64,000 nucleotides of DNA, from contig NZ_RJUK01000001.1 of the NCBI RefSeq assembly GCF_003762925.1, forward strand, positions 248,001-312,000, written 5' to 3'. Every line of letters starts with the position of its first letter. Within the stretch, counting starts at the first letter, position 1. Position numbers and translations under genes: made by a program. The DNA is from Marinimicrobium koreense. GTDB taxonomy: Bacteria > Pseudomonadota > Gammaproteobacteria > Pseudomonadales > Cellvibrionaceae. This document shows, one piece after another, positions 26,631 through 34,395 of this stretch. The notes under the pieces are model-generated. The model did not search any database, was not told the DNA's origin, and saw only the letters and a program-made list of their open reading frames with translations.

Positions 26631-27445
26631 GATGTTTCCCCGGAGTCGGCGGCGGCTTCGCCGATAGCGGGCGCGGCGAGATCACCCGCCAGCACTTCGG
26701 CAATATGACGCACCTGAACCACAGAATTGCCGGAGGCCGGATCGGTATCCCGTTGCAACTTGCCGGCAATATTCAATAGGCAGGACAGATCCCCGCCCAG
26801 TACCATGGAGGCGCCGGATTGTTGAATGTTTCGGGTTTTGTCGCCGACCATGCGGTTGGAGACATCCGAGTACTTGACGCAGAAGGTGCCGCCAAAGCCG
26901 CAGCAGACATCGGTGTCGGCCATCTCGGTCACCTCGACCCCTGAGCACTGCTTCAACAGACGGCGTGGCTGCTGCTTGATGCCCAGCTCGCGCAGGCCTG
27001 CGCAGCTATCATGGTAGGTCACTTTATGTGAGCTCAAATCGATGTTGGGTGTGTCCGGAGTGTAGTCCAGCACATCCGTGAGAAAACTGGTCAGCTCAAA
27101 CACCTTGCGGCAGAAGGATTCGACCTCGGCACTTCGGGAGTCACCGGCGAACAGTTCGGGGTAGTGCTCCCTGATCATGCCACCACAGGAGCCGGAGGGC
27201 GCAACGACGTAATCAAAGTCTTTGAAACTCTGCACAATGTTCCAGGCCAGTGCGCGGGTCTCGTCGGGAAGTCCGTTGTTGAATGCGACCTGCCCACAGC
27301 AACTCTGTTCCGGCACGCTGACGGTGCAACCGGCCTGCTCCAACAGCTTTACGGTCGCAAAGCCGATGCTGGGCCGTATCAGGTCCACCGGGCAGGTAAT
27401 AAACAGGCCGACATGAGGGCCTTGTGATGACTGGTTATTCGACAT
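26627..27445 (-). CDS. lutA: Lactate utilization protein A (CCG domains)
   Basis: A 272-residue LutA/YkgE protein with two CCG cysteine-rich domains, visible as VPEQSCCGQVAFNNG with GSCGGMIREHYP, and DSCAGLRELG with DVCCGFGGTFCVKY. This type binds non-cubane iron-sulfur clusters in lactate and glycolate oxidoreductases. It begins the lutABC block, 80 bp after rhaI on the - strand. Confidence 0.94.
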   Translation of the reverse strand: MSNNQSSQGPHVGLFITCPVDLIRPSIGFATVKLLEQAGCTVSVPEQSCCGQVAFNNGLPDETRALAWNIVQSFKDFDYVVAPSGSCGGMIREHYPELFAGDSRSAEVESFCRKVFELTSFLTDVLDYTPDTPNIDLSSHKVTYHDSCAGLRELGIKQQPRRLLKQCSGVEVTEMADTDVCCGFGGTFCVKYSDVSNRMVGDKTRNIQQSGASMVLGGDLSCLLNIAGKLQRDTDPASGNSVVQVRHIAEVLAGDLAAPAIGEAAADSGETS

Positions 27446-27525
27446 AATTGTCCGTCTGATTCACAGCGACCGGGAGAGAGATAAAAACGGTGCCGACCGA
27501 CACATTGAAGCCGGCACCCAATGCG

Positions 27526-28818
27526 CTACACAATACCGGAACGGCTGCCACCGGTATCCGGGCGAGCCACCGCCGCCTGCTCGCGGTACTGGGAGGCCCG
27601 GTAGGTGGCGAGCGGATTGATCGCAGCGTTTTTCCGGAAACGGGCCATGGCCAGGATCGGAGACACGTCGACGTTGAACGCTCCTTTCAGTGTGTTGCTC
27701 GCCATCAGGGCATCATTGTCCTGCTGATAACCTTCCAGTGTCGTGCGGTCAACCAGCAGGGCCTTAATGTAAGAGCGCTGCACCTCAATCGCGGAATTGA
27801 TCAGACTTTCGATCGGGTCGGTGACATTGTGCGACTGGTCGAGCATATAGGCCGGTGAAAAACCGGGCTGTTTGCGGTGTTCGGCATCCACCAGCTCGTT
27901 GAATATAAGGAACTGCTGGTAGGGATGAATGGAGCCGCTGTCCAGATCATCATCGCCGTACTTGCTGTCGTTGAAGTGGAAGCCGCCCAGCTTCTTGAAC
28001 TGAATCAGGCGTGAGACGATCATCTCGATGTTGACGTTGGGTGCGTGATGACCCAGGTCCACCAGAGACTTGCACCGCTCGCCGGTTTCCATGGCCGCCA
28101 GGATGTTGCTGCCCCAGTCCTGAATGACTGTAGAGTAGAAGGCCGGTTCAAACATCTTGTGTTCCAGGTGCATTTCCCAGTCACCGGGCAGGGCAGCGTA
28201 AATGGCCTTGGCGCTGTCCAGGTAGCGCTCAAACGCGCGCTGGAAGTGTTGTTGGCCCGGATGGTTTGAGCCATCGCCGACCCAGACCGTCAGGGTGTCG
28301 GAGCCCAGCTTTTTACCCCACTCAATCACCTGGGTGTTGTGGGCGATGGCCTGCTCGCGTACCGCCGCACTGGTGTGGGTGAGGCTGCCGTATTTGTAGG
28401 ACTGCGCCTGGTCCGGCTGATCCTGGAAGGTGTTGGAGTTGACCGAGCTCCAGCTCAGGCCGTAACTGTCGGAGTGGGCTTTCAGTTCACTGAAGTCATC
28501 CACCACGTCCCAGGGAAAGTGGGGCGAAATGGCGCTGGCACAGCCCGAGAGCTGATGGATGACCGCGCAGTCTTCCACTTTCTCGAAAATGTTCCGCGGT
28601 TCACCGACGCCGGGAAAGCGGGCAAAGCGGGTGCCGCCGGTGCCGGTGCCCCAGGAGGGCACGGCGATGTCGAAGGCCTGAGCTTTTTCGGTCAGGGCGT
28701 TGATATCAACTCCCTTGCGGGAGAGCTGCTCGCCCAGAACCTCGAAATCCCGGTTGAGATCGGAGGCCAGTTTGTCGTTGTGCGCCGAGACGACGTCAGG
28801 CTGAATGGCGTATTTCAT
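27526..28818 (-). CDS. rhaI: L-rhamnose isomerase, RhaI type
   Basis: Converts L-rhamnose to L-rhamnulose. At 430 residues it matches the Pseudomonas stutzeri-type isomerase, not E. coli RhaA. Metal-site segments are MHLEHKMFEPAFYST (Glu), LVDLGHHAPNVNIE (Asp/His) and GGFHFNDSKYGDDDLDSG (His/Asp). Signature segments near the start are AVPSWGTGTGGTRFARFPG and HFPWDVVDD. It is encoded directly downstream of the aldolase/dehydrogenase gene (23-bp gap) and upstream of lutABC. Confidence 0.94.
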   Translation of the reverse strand: MKYAIQPDVVSAHNDKLASDLNRDFEVLGEQLSRKGVDINALTEKAQAFDIAVPSWGTGTGGTRFARFPGVGEPRNIFEKVEDCAVIHQLSGCASAISPHFPWDVVDDFSELKAHSDSYGLSWSSVNSNTFQDQPDQAQSYKYGSLTHTSAAVREQAIAHNTQVIEWGKKLGSDTLTVWVGDGSNHPGQQHFQRAFERYLDSAKAIYAALPGDWEMHLEHKMFEPAFYSTVIQDWGSNILAAMETGERCKSLVDLGHHAPNVNIEMIVSRLIQFKKLGGFHFNDSKYGDDDLDSGSIHPYQQFLIFNELVDAEHRKQPGFSPAYMLDQSHNVTDPIESLINSAIEVQRSYIKALLVDRTTLEGYQQDNDALMASNTLKGAFNVDVSPILAMARFRKNAAINPLATYRASQYREQAAVARPDTGGSRSGIV

Positions 28819-28841
28819 GATTATTTTCCTGCTGGCTCGGG

Positions 28842-30941
28842 TTATCGGGTAAAGGACGGCGCGTGACCGGCATCGACGTTGATAATATTGCCGGTGGACT
28901 TGGCCGACAGATCCGCGGCGAAGAAGTAGGCGGCCTCGGCGATGTCTTCCGGCAACACCGAACGCTTGAGCATACTGCGCTGGCGGTAATGCTCTTCCAG
29001 TTCTTCGTTACTGATATCGTACGCTGCGGCACGCTCCTGGCGCCACTCGCCGTCCCAGATTTTGGAACCGCGCAGTACCGCGTCGGGGTTGACCACATTG
29101 CAGCGAATACCCAGCGGGGCTCCCTCCAACGCGATGCAGCGGGCCAACTGGATTTCGGCGGCTTTGGCTGTGCAGTAGGCCGACGCACCGGGCGAGGCCA
29201 CCAGGCCATTCTTGCTTACGATAAAGACCACGGAGCCGCCGGTGTTCTGCCGTTTCATCAGTTTGAAGCCTTCGCGACCGACCAGGAAATAACCGGTGGC
29301 CAGGATGCTGATGTTCTTGTCCCACAGGTCCAGGCTGGTTTCATCCAGCGGGGCGGAGCTGGCAATGCCGGCGTTGGACACCAGAATGTCGATGCCGCCG
29401 AACTCCCGGGCAACGTCGGCCATGGCACCGGCGACCGATTCGGGTTTGGTCACATCGCAGTGCACCTGGCGAATGACGTCCTTCCCGAACGCCTGAGTCA
29501 ATTCGCTCTGTGCGCGGTCGAGACCGGCCTGGTCAATGTCGGCCAACATGATGCAGGCGCCTTGCTCGGCCATACGGATGGCCGTGGACTTGCCGATGCC
29601 ACCGGCGCCACCGGTGATGAAGGCGATGCGACCGGCCAGAGACTTGGGCTTGGGCATGCGCTGCAATTTCGCTTCTTCAAGCAGCCAGTATTCAATATCA
29701 AACGCCTCCTGCTCCGGCAGGCCCACATACTCGCTGACGCCGTTGGCTTCGCGCATCACATTGATGGCGTTGACATAGAACTCACCGGCAATGCGCGCGG
29801 TGGCTTTGTCTTTGGCAAAGGTGATCATGCCGACCCCCGGCACCAGGTAAACCACCGCATTGGGGTCGCGCATGGCCGGGCTGTTGTTCCGCTTGCAACG
29901 ATCGTAATACGCCGCGTAGTCCTCGCGATAGGCTTCAAGTTGCTGATCCAACCCCTTCACGCAGCGTGCCAGTTCAGCATCAAGGTCCTTGGCTGTGGGG
30001 TCGAAATCCAAAACCAGCGGGCGAATTTTGGTGCGCAGGAAGTGATCCGGGCAGGACGTGCCCAGGGCGGCCAGTGGCTCCAGGTCTTTGGAATTCACGA
30101 ACTGCAGCACGGTATCGGAATCGTTGAAGTGGCCGATTTTGCGTTGATCGTTGGTGATTTTGCCGCGAATCAGGGGCATCAGCTCGCTGATGACGTCTTG
30201 GCGTTTGGTTTCATCCAGCGGGTCCTTGAACTTGGAGCCGCCGAAGGCGTCGGTTTTGTTGTTCGCTTCCAGCCAGTCCTGCGCGCGCTGAATGATGTTC
30301 AGCGTGGTCAGGTAACAGTCTTTGGCCGTGGGGCCCCAGGTAAAGATACCGTGACCTTCCAGCATGATGCCCTTCAGGTTGGGATTGTCTTTGGCCACTT
30401 TTTCCAGCTTCAGCCCCAGGTCGTAGCCCGGGCGCTGCCAGGGCAGCCAGCCCATTTCGCCTTCGAAAATCGTTTCGGTCAATTCTTTGCTGTTCTTGGT
30501 GCAGGCAATGGCGATGGCGGCATCCGGGTGCATGTGGTCGACATGCTTGTGGGGGATGTAGGCATGCAGCGGGGTATCGATGCTGGCGGCGCGGGGGTTC
30601 AGATTGAAAGTGCAGTGGGGCAGGTAGCCCACCATCTCGTCTTCGTGCTCCAGGCCCCGGTACAGGTCTTTCAGTTGGTGCAGCTTCTCCATATAAAGGG
30701 TGGAGAAACCATCGAGCTTGATCGAGCCCAGATCACCTCCGGAGCCTTTTACCCAGAGCACCTCGGCATCCTGACCGTTCAGTGGATCCTTCATGGTGAG
30801 TTTGGCCGAGGTGTTGCCTCCGCCGAAGTTGGTGATGCGCAGGTCGGAACCGAGCAGGTTGGAGCGGTACTTCAACAGCTCGGGCTCGCTCATCTTGGCG
30901 GCTTCTTGATCATTCCAGAGGTTATCTAATTTCGAGGCCAT
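28842..30941 (-). CDS. rhaEW: Bifunctional L-rhamnulose-1-phosphate aldolase / L-lactaldehyde dehydrogenase
   Basis: A 699-residue two-domain enzyme. Residues 1 to about 420 are a class II aldolase with zinc ligands His136 and His138 (HVDHMHP) and His197 (LEGHGIFTWG); it splits rhamnulose-1-phosphate to DHAP and L-lactaldehyde. Residues from about 430 are a short-chain dehydrogenase with the NAD site FITGGAGGIGKST and catalytic Tyr589/Lys593 (YCTAKAAE), which oxidises lactaldehyde to lactate. It is the first gene of the - strand operon, behind a near-consensus sigma-70 promoter. Placing lutABC downstream fits lactate as the product. Confidence 0.93.
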   Translation of the reverse strand: MASKLDNLWNDQEAAKMSEPELLKYRSNLLGSDLRITNFGGGNTSAKLTMKDPLNGQDAEVLWVKGSGGDLGSIKLDGFSTLYMEKLHQLKDLYRGLEHEDEMVGYLPHCTFNLNPRAASIDTPLHAYIPHKHVDHMHPDAAIAIACTKNSKELTETIFEGEMGWLPWQRPGYDLGLKLEKVAKDNPNLKGIMLEGHGIFTWGPTAKDCYLTTLNIIQRAQDWLEANNKTDAFGGSKFKDPLDETKRQDVISELMPLIRGKITNDQRKIGHFNDSDTVLQFVNSKDLEPLAALGTSCPDHFLRTKIRPLVLDFDPTAKDLDAELARCVKGLDQQLEAYREDYAAYYDRCKRNNSPAMRDPNAVVYLVPGVGMITFAKDKATARIAGEFYVNAINVMREANGVSEYVGLPEQEAFDIEYWLLEEAKLQRMPKPKSLAGRIAFITGGAGGIGKSTAIRMAEQGACIMLADIDQAGLDRAQSELTQAFGKDVIRQVHCDVTKPESVAGAMADVAREFGGIDILVSNAGIASSAPLDETSLDLWDKNISILATGYFLVGREGFKLMKRQNTGGSVVFIVSKNGLVASPGASAYCTAKAAEIQLARCIALEGAPLGIRCNVVNPDAVLRGSKIWDGEWRQERAAAYDISNEELEEHYRQRSMLKRSVLPEDIAEAAYFFAADLSAKSTGNIINVDAGHAPSFTR

Positions 30942-31002
30942 GGTCGTCGCTCTTATTTCAGGTGAATAATGGATTCATAATCCGAATTTCTGATTGAGAG
31001 TG

Positions 31003-31031
31003 ATTATAAATGAGCAAAAATGGAGGGTCAA
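31003..31031 (-). promoter_or_regulatory. Strong sigma-70 promoter of the rhaEW operon
   Basis: On the - strand TTGACC (31031-31026), a 17-bp spacer, and a perfect TATAAT (31008-31003), about 60 bp upstream of the rhaEW ATG. It is one of the best promoter matches in the window. Confidence 0.75.
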
Positions 31032-31081
31032 GGTGAATCTGATCGAATCTTTATGGGTTTTGAGGTTGTTTAAATGCTATT

Positions 31082-31110
31082 TTGACGTTATTGTTCATAA
31101 CTGATCATTA
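31082..31110 (+). promoter_or_regulatory. Possible promoter of the permease operon
   Basis: TTGACG (31082-31087), a 17-bp spacer, TCATTA (31105-31110). The -10 box is weak and overlaps the candidate operator TGATCATTAATG, as expected if a repressor blocks it. Confidence 0.35.
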
Positions 31111-31113
31111 ATG
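31102..31113 (+). promoter_or_regulatory. Candidate DeoR operator, site B
   Basis: TGATCATTAATG in the divergent gap between rhaEW and the permease gene, flanked by GTTCA on both sides (31093 and 31113). It shares TGATCATT with the sites upstream of deoR and of the large PL11 gene. Confidence 0.4.
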
Positions 31114-31184
31114 TTCAGTTTGAGCCTGCTTGTCGCGGCCCGAACCCTCGAATACCGTCAACAATACAAATAAGTATAGTGAAC

Positions 31185-32852
31185 ATGCCGTCCTACGATG
31201 AGTTTGAGCAGGCGCCCTTGCGGCCCGATCAGTTGAAGCCCGCCCGCCATTTTGCCGCCAGCTACGCCGGCGAGCATGTGGCGGGCACGGAATTTGTTAT
31301 TGGCGCCAGCTTTGTGGCCTGGGGCGTTGGCGTTGCCGATGTGCTCTGGGGGCTGCTGTGGGGCAATCTGGCCGCGGTGCTGACCTGGGGCCTGGTGTGT
31401 GCACCCATCGCGGTGGACACGCGTCTGACGCTCTACGCCTACCTGAAGAAAATTGGCGGAAAGGGGTTGATCAACCTTTATAGCGTCGTGAACGGCCTCC
31501 TTTTTTGTGTGCTGGCGGGCGCCATGATCACGGTATCGGCTTCGGCGGCCCGAATTCTGTTCGGTATCGGCCCGCAGGTTGAGTGGTACCCGACCGATCC
31601 CGCCTTCGTGGCCGTGGCCCTGCTGGTGGGTGCTGTGGTGACCATTGTCTCTACCAAGGGGTTTCGCCGTCTGGCGGTGTTTGCGCAAGTCTGCGCACCC
31701 TGGATGATCATGATGTTTGTGGTGGGCGGCTTGACCATGCTCACCGTTCTGCGTGACGCGACTCCGCTCGCGCCCGAGTCCTCTTTTTTTCAGCGTCTGC
31801 TATTGATCGCCGACTCTCACATATGGCGCGGTGACGAAGACGGGCTCGGGCTCTGGCATGTGGCGGCTTTTGCCTGGGTGGCCAACCTGGCCATGCATGG
31901 CGGCCTGTCAGATATGACCATACTGCGCTATGCCAGAAAGTCGTCCTACGGGTTTCTGTCTGTGTTGGGGATGTTTATTGGCCACTATCTGGCCTGGGTG
32001 TGCGCGGGCGTGATGGGCGCCGGGGCGGCGCTCGTTCTCAACACCTCCATTGAGAAACTGGATGCCGGCTCGGTTGCCTATCAGGCCCTTGGCGCGACCG
32101 GGATATTGGTCGTCATCATCGCGGGTTGGACAACGTCCAATCCGACCATTTATCGGGCCGGGTTGGCGTTTCAGTCATTGCACCCCCGGTGGCGTCGCAC
32201 CACGGTCACCGCCATTACCGGCGCGGTGACTACCGTCATCGCCTGTTTCCCGTTTGTGTTTACCCAACTGATGAGTTTTGTGGGCCTGATGGGGCTGATC
32301 CTGGCGCCGATTGGTGCGGTCATTGTGACCGAACACTGGATTTTTCCCCGGATCGGCCTGACCCGATACTGGAATCATTATCGAAAGGCCTATCTCAATT
32401 GGCCCGCCGGCCTGGCCTGGCTTCTGTCGCTGTGCGCAGCATGGGGTTTTCACCGGTTGGGCATTCATCTGTTTTTCCTGCTCATTCCGACCTGGATGAC
32501 CGCTACGGCTGTGTATACCGCCCTGGCGGCCTGGAGTGGGGCGGCCGGCTCCTATGCGCAATCCTCGGTGCACGAAGCGGAGGAGGCGCAGCGCAAGCAG
32601 GCCGAACAGCAGTATCTGCATGCGCCACAGACGCGAGCCGGCGCCGACGGAGGCCGCTTCGGTTCGCCCGCCATGGCCGCATCCGCTGTGGTGGCGATCG
32701 GCTCGTTGTTGGTTTGCTTGGGGCTCGGGCTGTATAGCGTCGATTCGGGTAACATTGACCTGGTCAAACACTGGGTCTTTCTTCCAACGGCGACTTATCT
32801 GCTATCGGCGTCCCTTTGGTCCCACTTGAAAGAGAAGCACGCCCAACGTTAA
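31185..32852 (+). CDS. NCS1-family (purine/cytosine permease-like) transporter, possible L-rhamnose permease
   Basis: A 555-residue inner-membrane protein with about twelve hydrophobic helices, including IGASFVAWGVGVADVLWGLL and AAFAWVANLAMHGGLSDMTI. The N-terminal FAASYAGEHVAGTEF and the overall layout match the NCS1 nucleobase:cation symporter superfamily. The ATG at 31185 is chosen over the GTG six bases upstream. It is the first gene of the permease-rhaB-PL11-BNR operon and divergent from rhaEW, so by context it probably imports L-rhamnose or an RG-derived sugar, not a nucleobase. A hydrophilic loop (about residues 455-495) precedes the last two helices. Confidence 0.8.
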   Translation: MPSYDEFEQAPLRPDQLKPARHFAASYAGEHVAGTEFVIGASFVAWGVGVADVLWGLLWGNLAAVLTWGLVCAPIAVDTRLTLYAYLKKIGGKGLINLYSVVNGLLFCVLAGAMITVSASAARILFGIGPQVEWYPTDPAFVAVALLVGAVVTIVSTKGFRRLAVFAQVCAPWMIMMFVVGGLTMLTVLRDATPLAPESSFFQRLLLIADSHIWRGDEDGLGLWHVAAFAWVANLAMHGGLSDMTILRYARKSSYGFLSVLGMFIGHYLAWVCAGVMGAGAALVLNTSIEKLDAGSVAYQALGATGILVVIIAGWTTSNPTIYRAGLAFQSLHPRWRRTTVTAITGAVTTVIACFPFVFTQLMSFVGLMGLILAPIGAVIVTEHWIFPRIGLTRYWNHYRKAYLNWPAGLAWLLSLCAAWGFHRLGIHLFFLLIPTWMTATAVYTALAAWSGAAGSYAQSSVHEAEEAQRKQAEQQYLHAPQTRAGADGGRFGSPAMAASAVVAIGSLLVCLGLGLYSVDSGNIDLVKHWVFLPTATYLLSASLWSHLKEKHAQR

Positions 32853-32927
32853 CCGGAACACTTGACTTGAACCGGGGTGAATCATGCAGCTATCCCGGCG
32901 ACAACACGACATGGTGAATTTGTCTCA

Positions 32928-34337
32928 ATGAGTAATATTCTGATTCTGGATATTGGTAAAACCAACATTAAAGTGCATGTTCTCGATGAGCATCTCGAGA
33001 GCCGGTTCGAGAAAACCAAACGCAATGCCGTGGTTGAGAATCCGCTTTATCCCCACTTCGATGTGGATGCCATATGGGACTGGTTCTGCGAGGCGGTTCG
33101 CGAGGTGTCGGACGCGTTTTCCATCACCGCAATCAGTGTCACCACCCACGGCGCTACGGCGGCCCTCGTTGATAGGCAAGGCTCCGGTAATGGGCTGGTG
33201 CTTCCGATTCTGGATTATGAATACGCGGGCCCTGGCGCAATAACTGGGGACTACACCGGCGTTCGACCGGATTTCTCCGAAACCCGCTCTCCCGATCTGT
33301 CGGCGGGCCTGAACCTGGGGCGGCAATTGTACTGGTTGCAGCAACGGTTTCCCCAGGCGTTCGGGCAAGCCACCGATATTCTGTTGTACCCCCAATACTG
33401 GGTGTGGCGGATGACCGGTGAGCGCTGCGCCGAAAGAACCTCGCTCGGTTGTCATACCGACCTTTGGGCTCCGGAGCGAAACGATTACTCATCGCTGGTT
33501 GACCGGATGGGGTGGCGAGCACTGTTTCCCGAGCTGAAAACCGCCGACAGTCTGGTGGGCCCGGTGTGTTCCGATTTCATCGCCCGAACCGGTTTGCCCG
33601 CTTCCTGTCAGGTTGCGGTGGGCATCCATGACAGCAACGCCAGTTACTTGCGGTATCTGCTCCAGAATGATGGCCAGCCTTTCTCTGTGATTTCTACCGG
33701 GACCTGGGCGATCACCATGACAAACAGCGGAGGTAACGCCGAACTCGACGAATCCCGGGACATGCTGATGAATGTCGATTGCCGGGGGACTCCGGTGCCC
33801 TGTGCCCGCTTTATGGGCGGGCGGGAGTACGAAGCCATCTGTTACCGCCTGGGATCCTATCCGGAGGAGCCCTTCAGTGTTGAGGATATCGACACCGTCC
33901 TGGCGGACGCCGTCTACGCGCTGCCTCAGTTCTGTGATACCTCGGGCCCGTTTTCCGGAACGCCGGGGCGAATTGAGGGAAGTATCGATCGAATAAACGG
34001 GGCCGCTCTGGCGTCGGTTTACAGTGCATTGATGCTGGATCTTGAGCTAGATCTTCTCAAGGCTCGGGGCGCGGTGTTTGTTGAGGGGGCCTTCCTGAAG
34101 AACAGCCTGCTGTGCCGAATGCTTGCAACGCTGCGCGGTGATAATCCGGTGTATCTGTCCAATGACTCGACGGGAACCGTCAAGGGCGCGGCGTCTCTGG
34201 CGCTTTCCGACCCGCAAAGTCCCGAAGGCGGACTCCTTTGTGAGCCATTGTCGATCGACGGCCTGGATCACTACAGGGCGCAATGGCGGAACTATTGTCA
34301 GGCGTTGGCAGTGGAGTCGTCGGCTGCATCGCTCTGA
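32928..34337 (+). CDS. rhaB: L-rhamnulokinase, FGGY family
   Basis: A 469-residue FGGY sugar kinase that phosphorylates L-rhamnulose. The ATG at 32928 gives the family start MSNILILDIGKTNIKVHVLD (phosphate-1 loop). Further blocks are VGIHDSNASYLRYL and FSVISTGTWAITM (phosphate-2 loop) and FVEGAFLKNSLLCRML (adenosine region). It lies 75 bp after the permease gene and 58 bp before PL11 in a + strand operon. Rhamnulokinase is preferred over fuculokinase because rhaI, rhaEW and rhaM are in the locus; the sequence alone leaves some doubt. Confidence 0.85.
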   Translation: MSNILILDIGKTNIKVHVLDEHLESRFEKTKRNAVVENPLYPHFDVDAIWDWFCEAVREVSDAFSITAISVTTHGATAALVDRQGSGNGLVLPILDYEYAGPGAITGDYTGVRPDFSETRSPDLSAGLNLGRQLYWLQQRFPQAFGQATDILLYPQYWVWRMTGERCAERTSLGCHTDLWAPERNDYSSLVDRMGWRALFPELKTADSLVGPVCSDFIARTGLPASCQVAVGIHDSNASYLRYLLQNDGQPFSVISTGTWAITMTNSGGNAELDESRDMLMNVDCRGTPVPCARFMGGREYEAICYRLGSYPEEPFSVEDIDTVLADAVYALPQFCDTSGPFSGTPGRIEGSIDRINGAALASVYSALMLDLELDLLKARGAVFVEGAFLKNSLLCRMLATLRGDNPVYLSNDSTGTVKGAASLALSDPQSPEGGLLCEPLSIDGLDHYRAQWRNYCQALAVESSAASL

Positions 34338-34395
34338 GAAAACTCACATCGTTTCTATAGCCAATAAACCTTATCGACCAAATGCAGGTTCAATC

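Noticed and set aside
28863-30929. 688-codon open frame on the + strand
   Set aside because: It is fully antisense to rhaEW, whose product has clear aldolase and dehydrogenase motifs. The antisense protein shows no recognisable family and arises from GC-biased codon positions.
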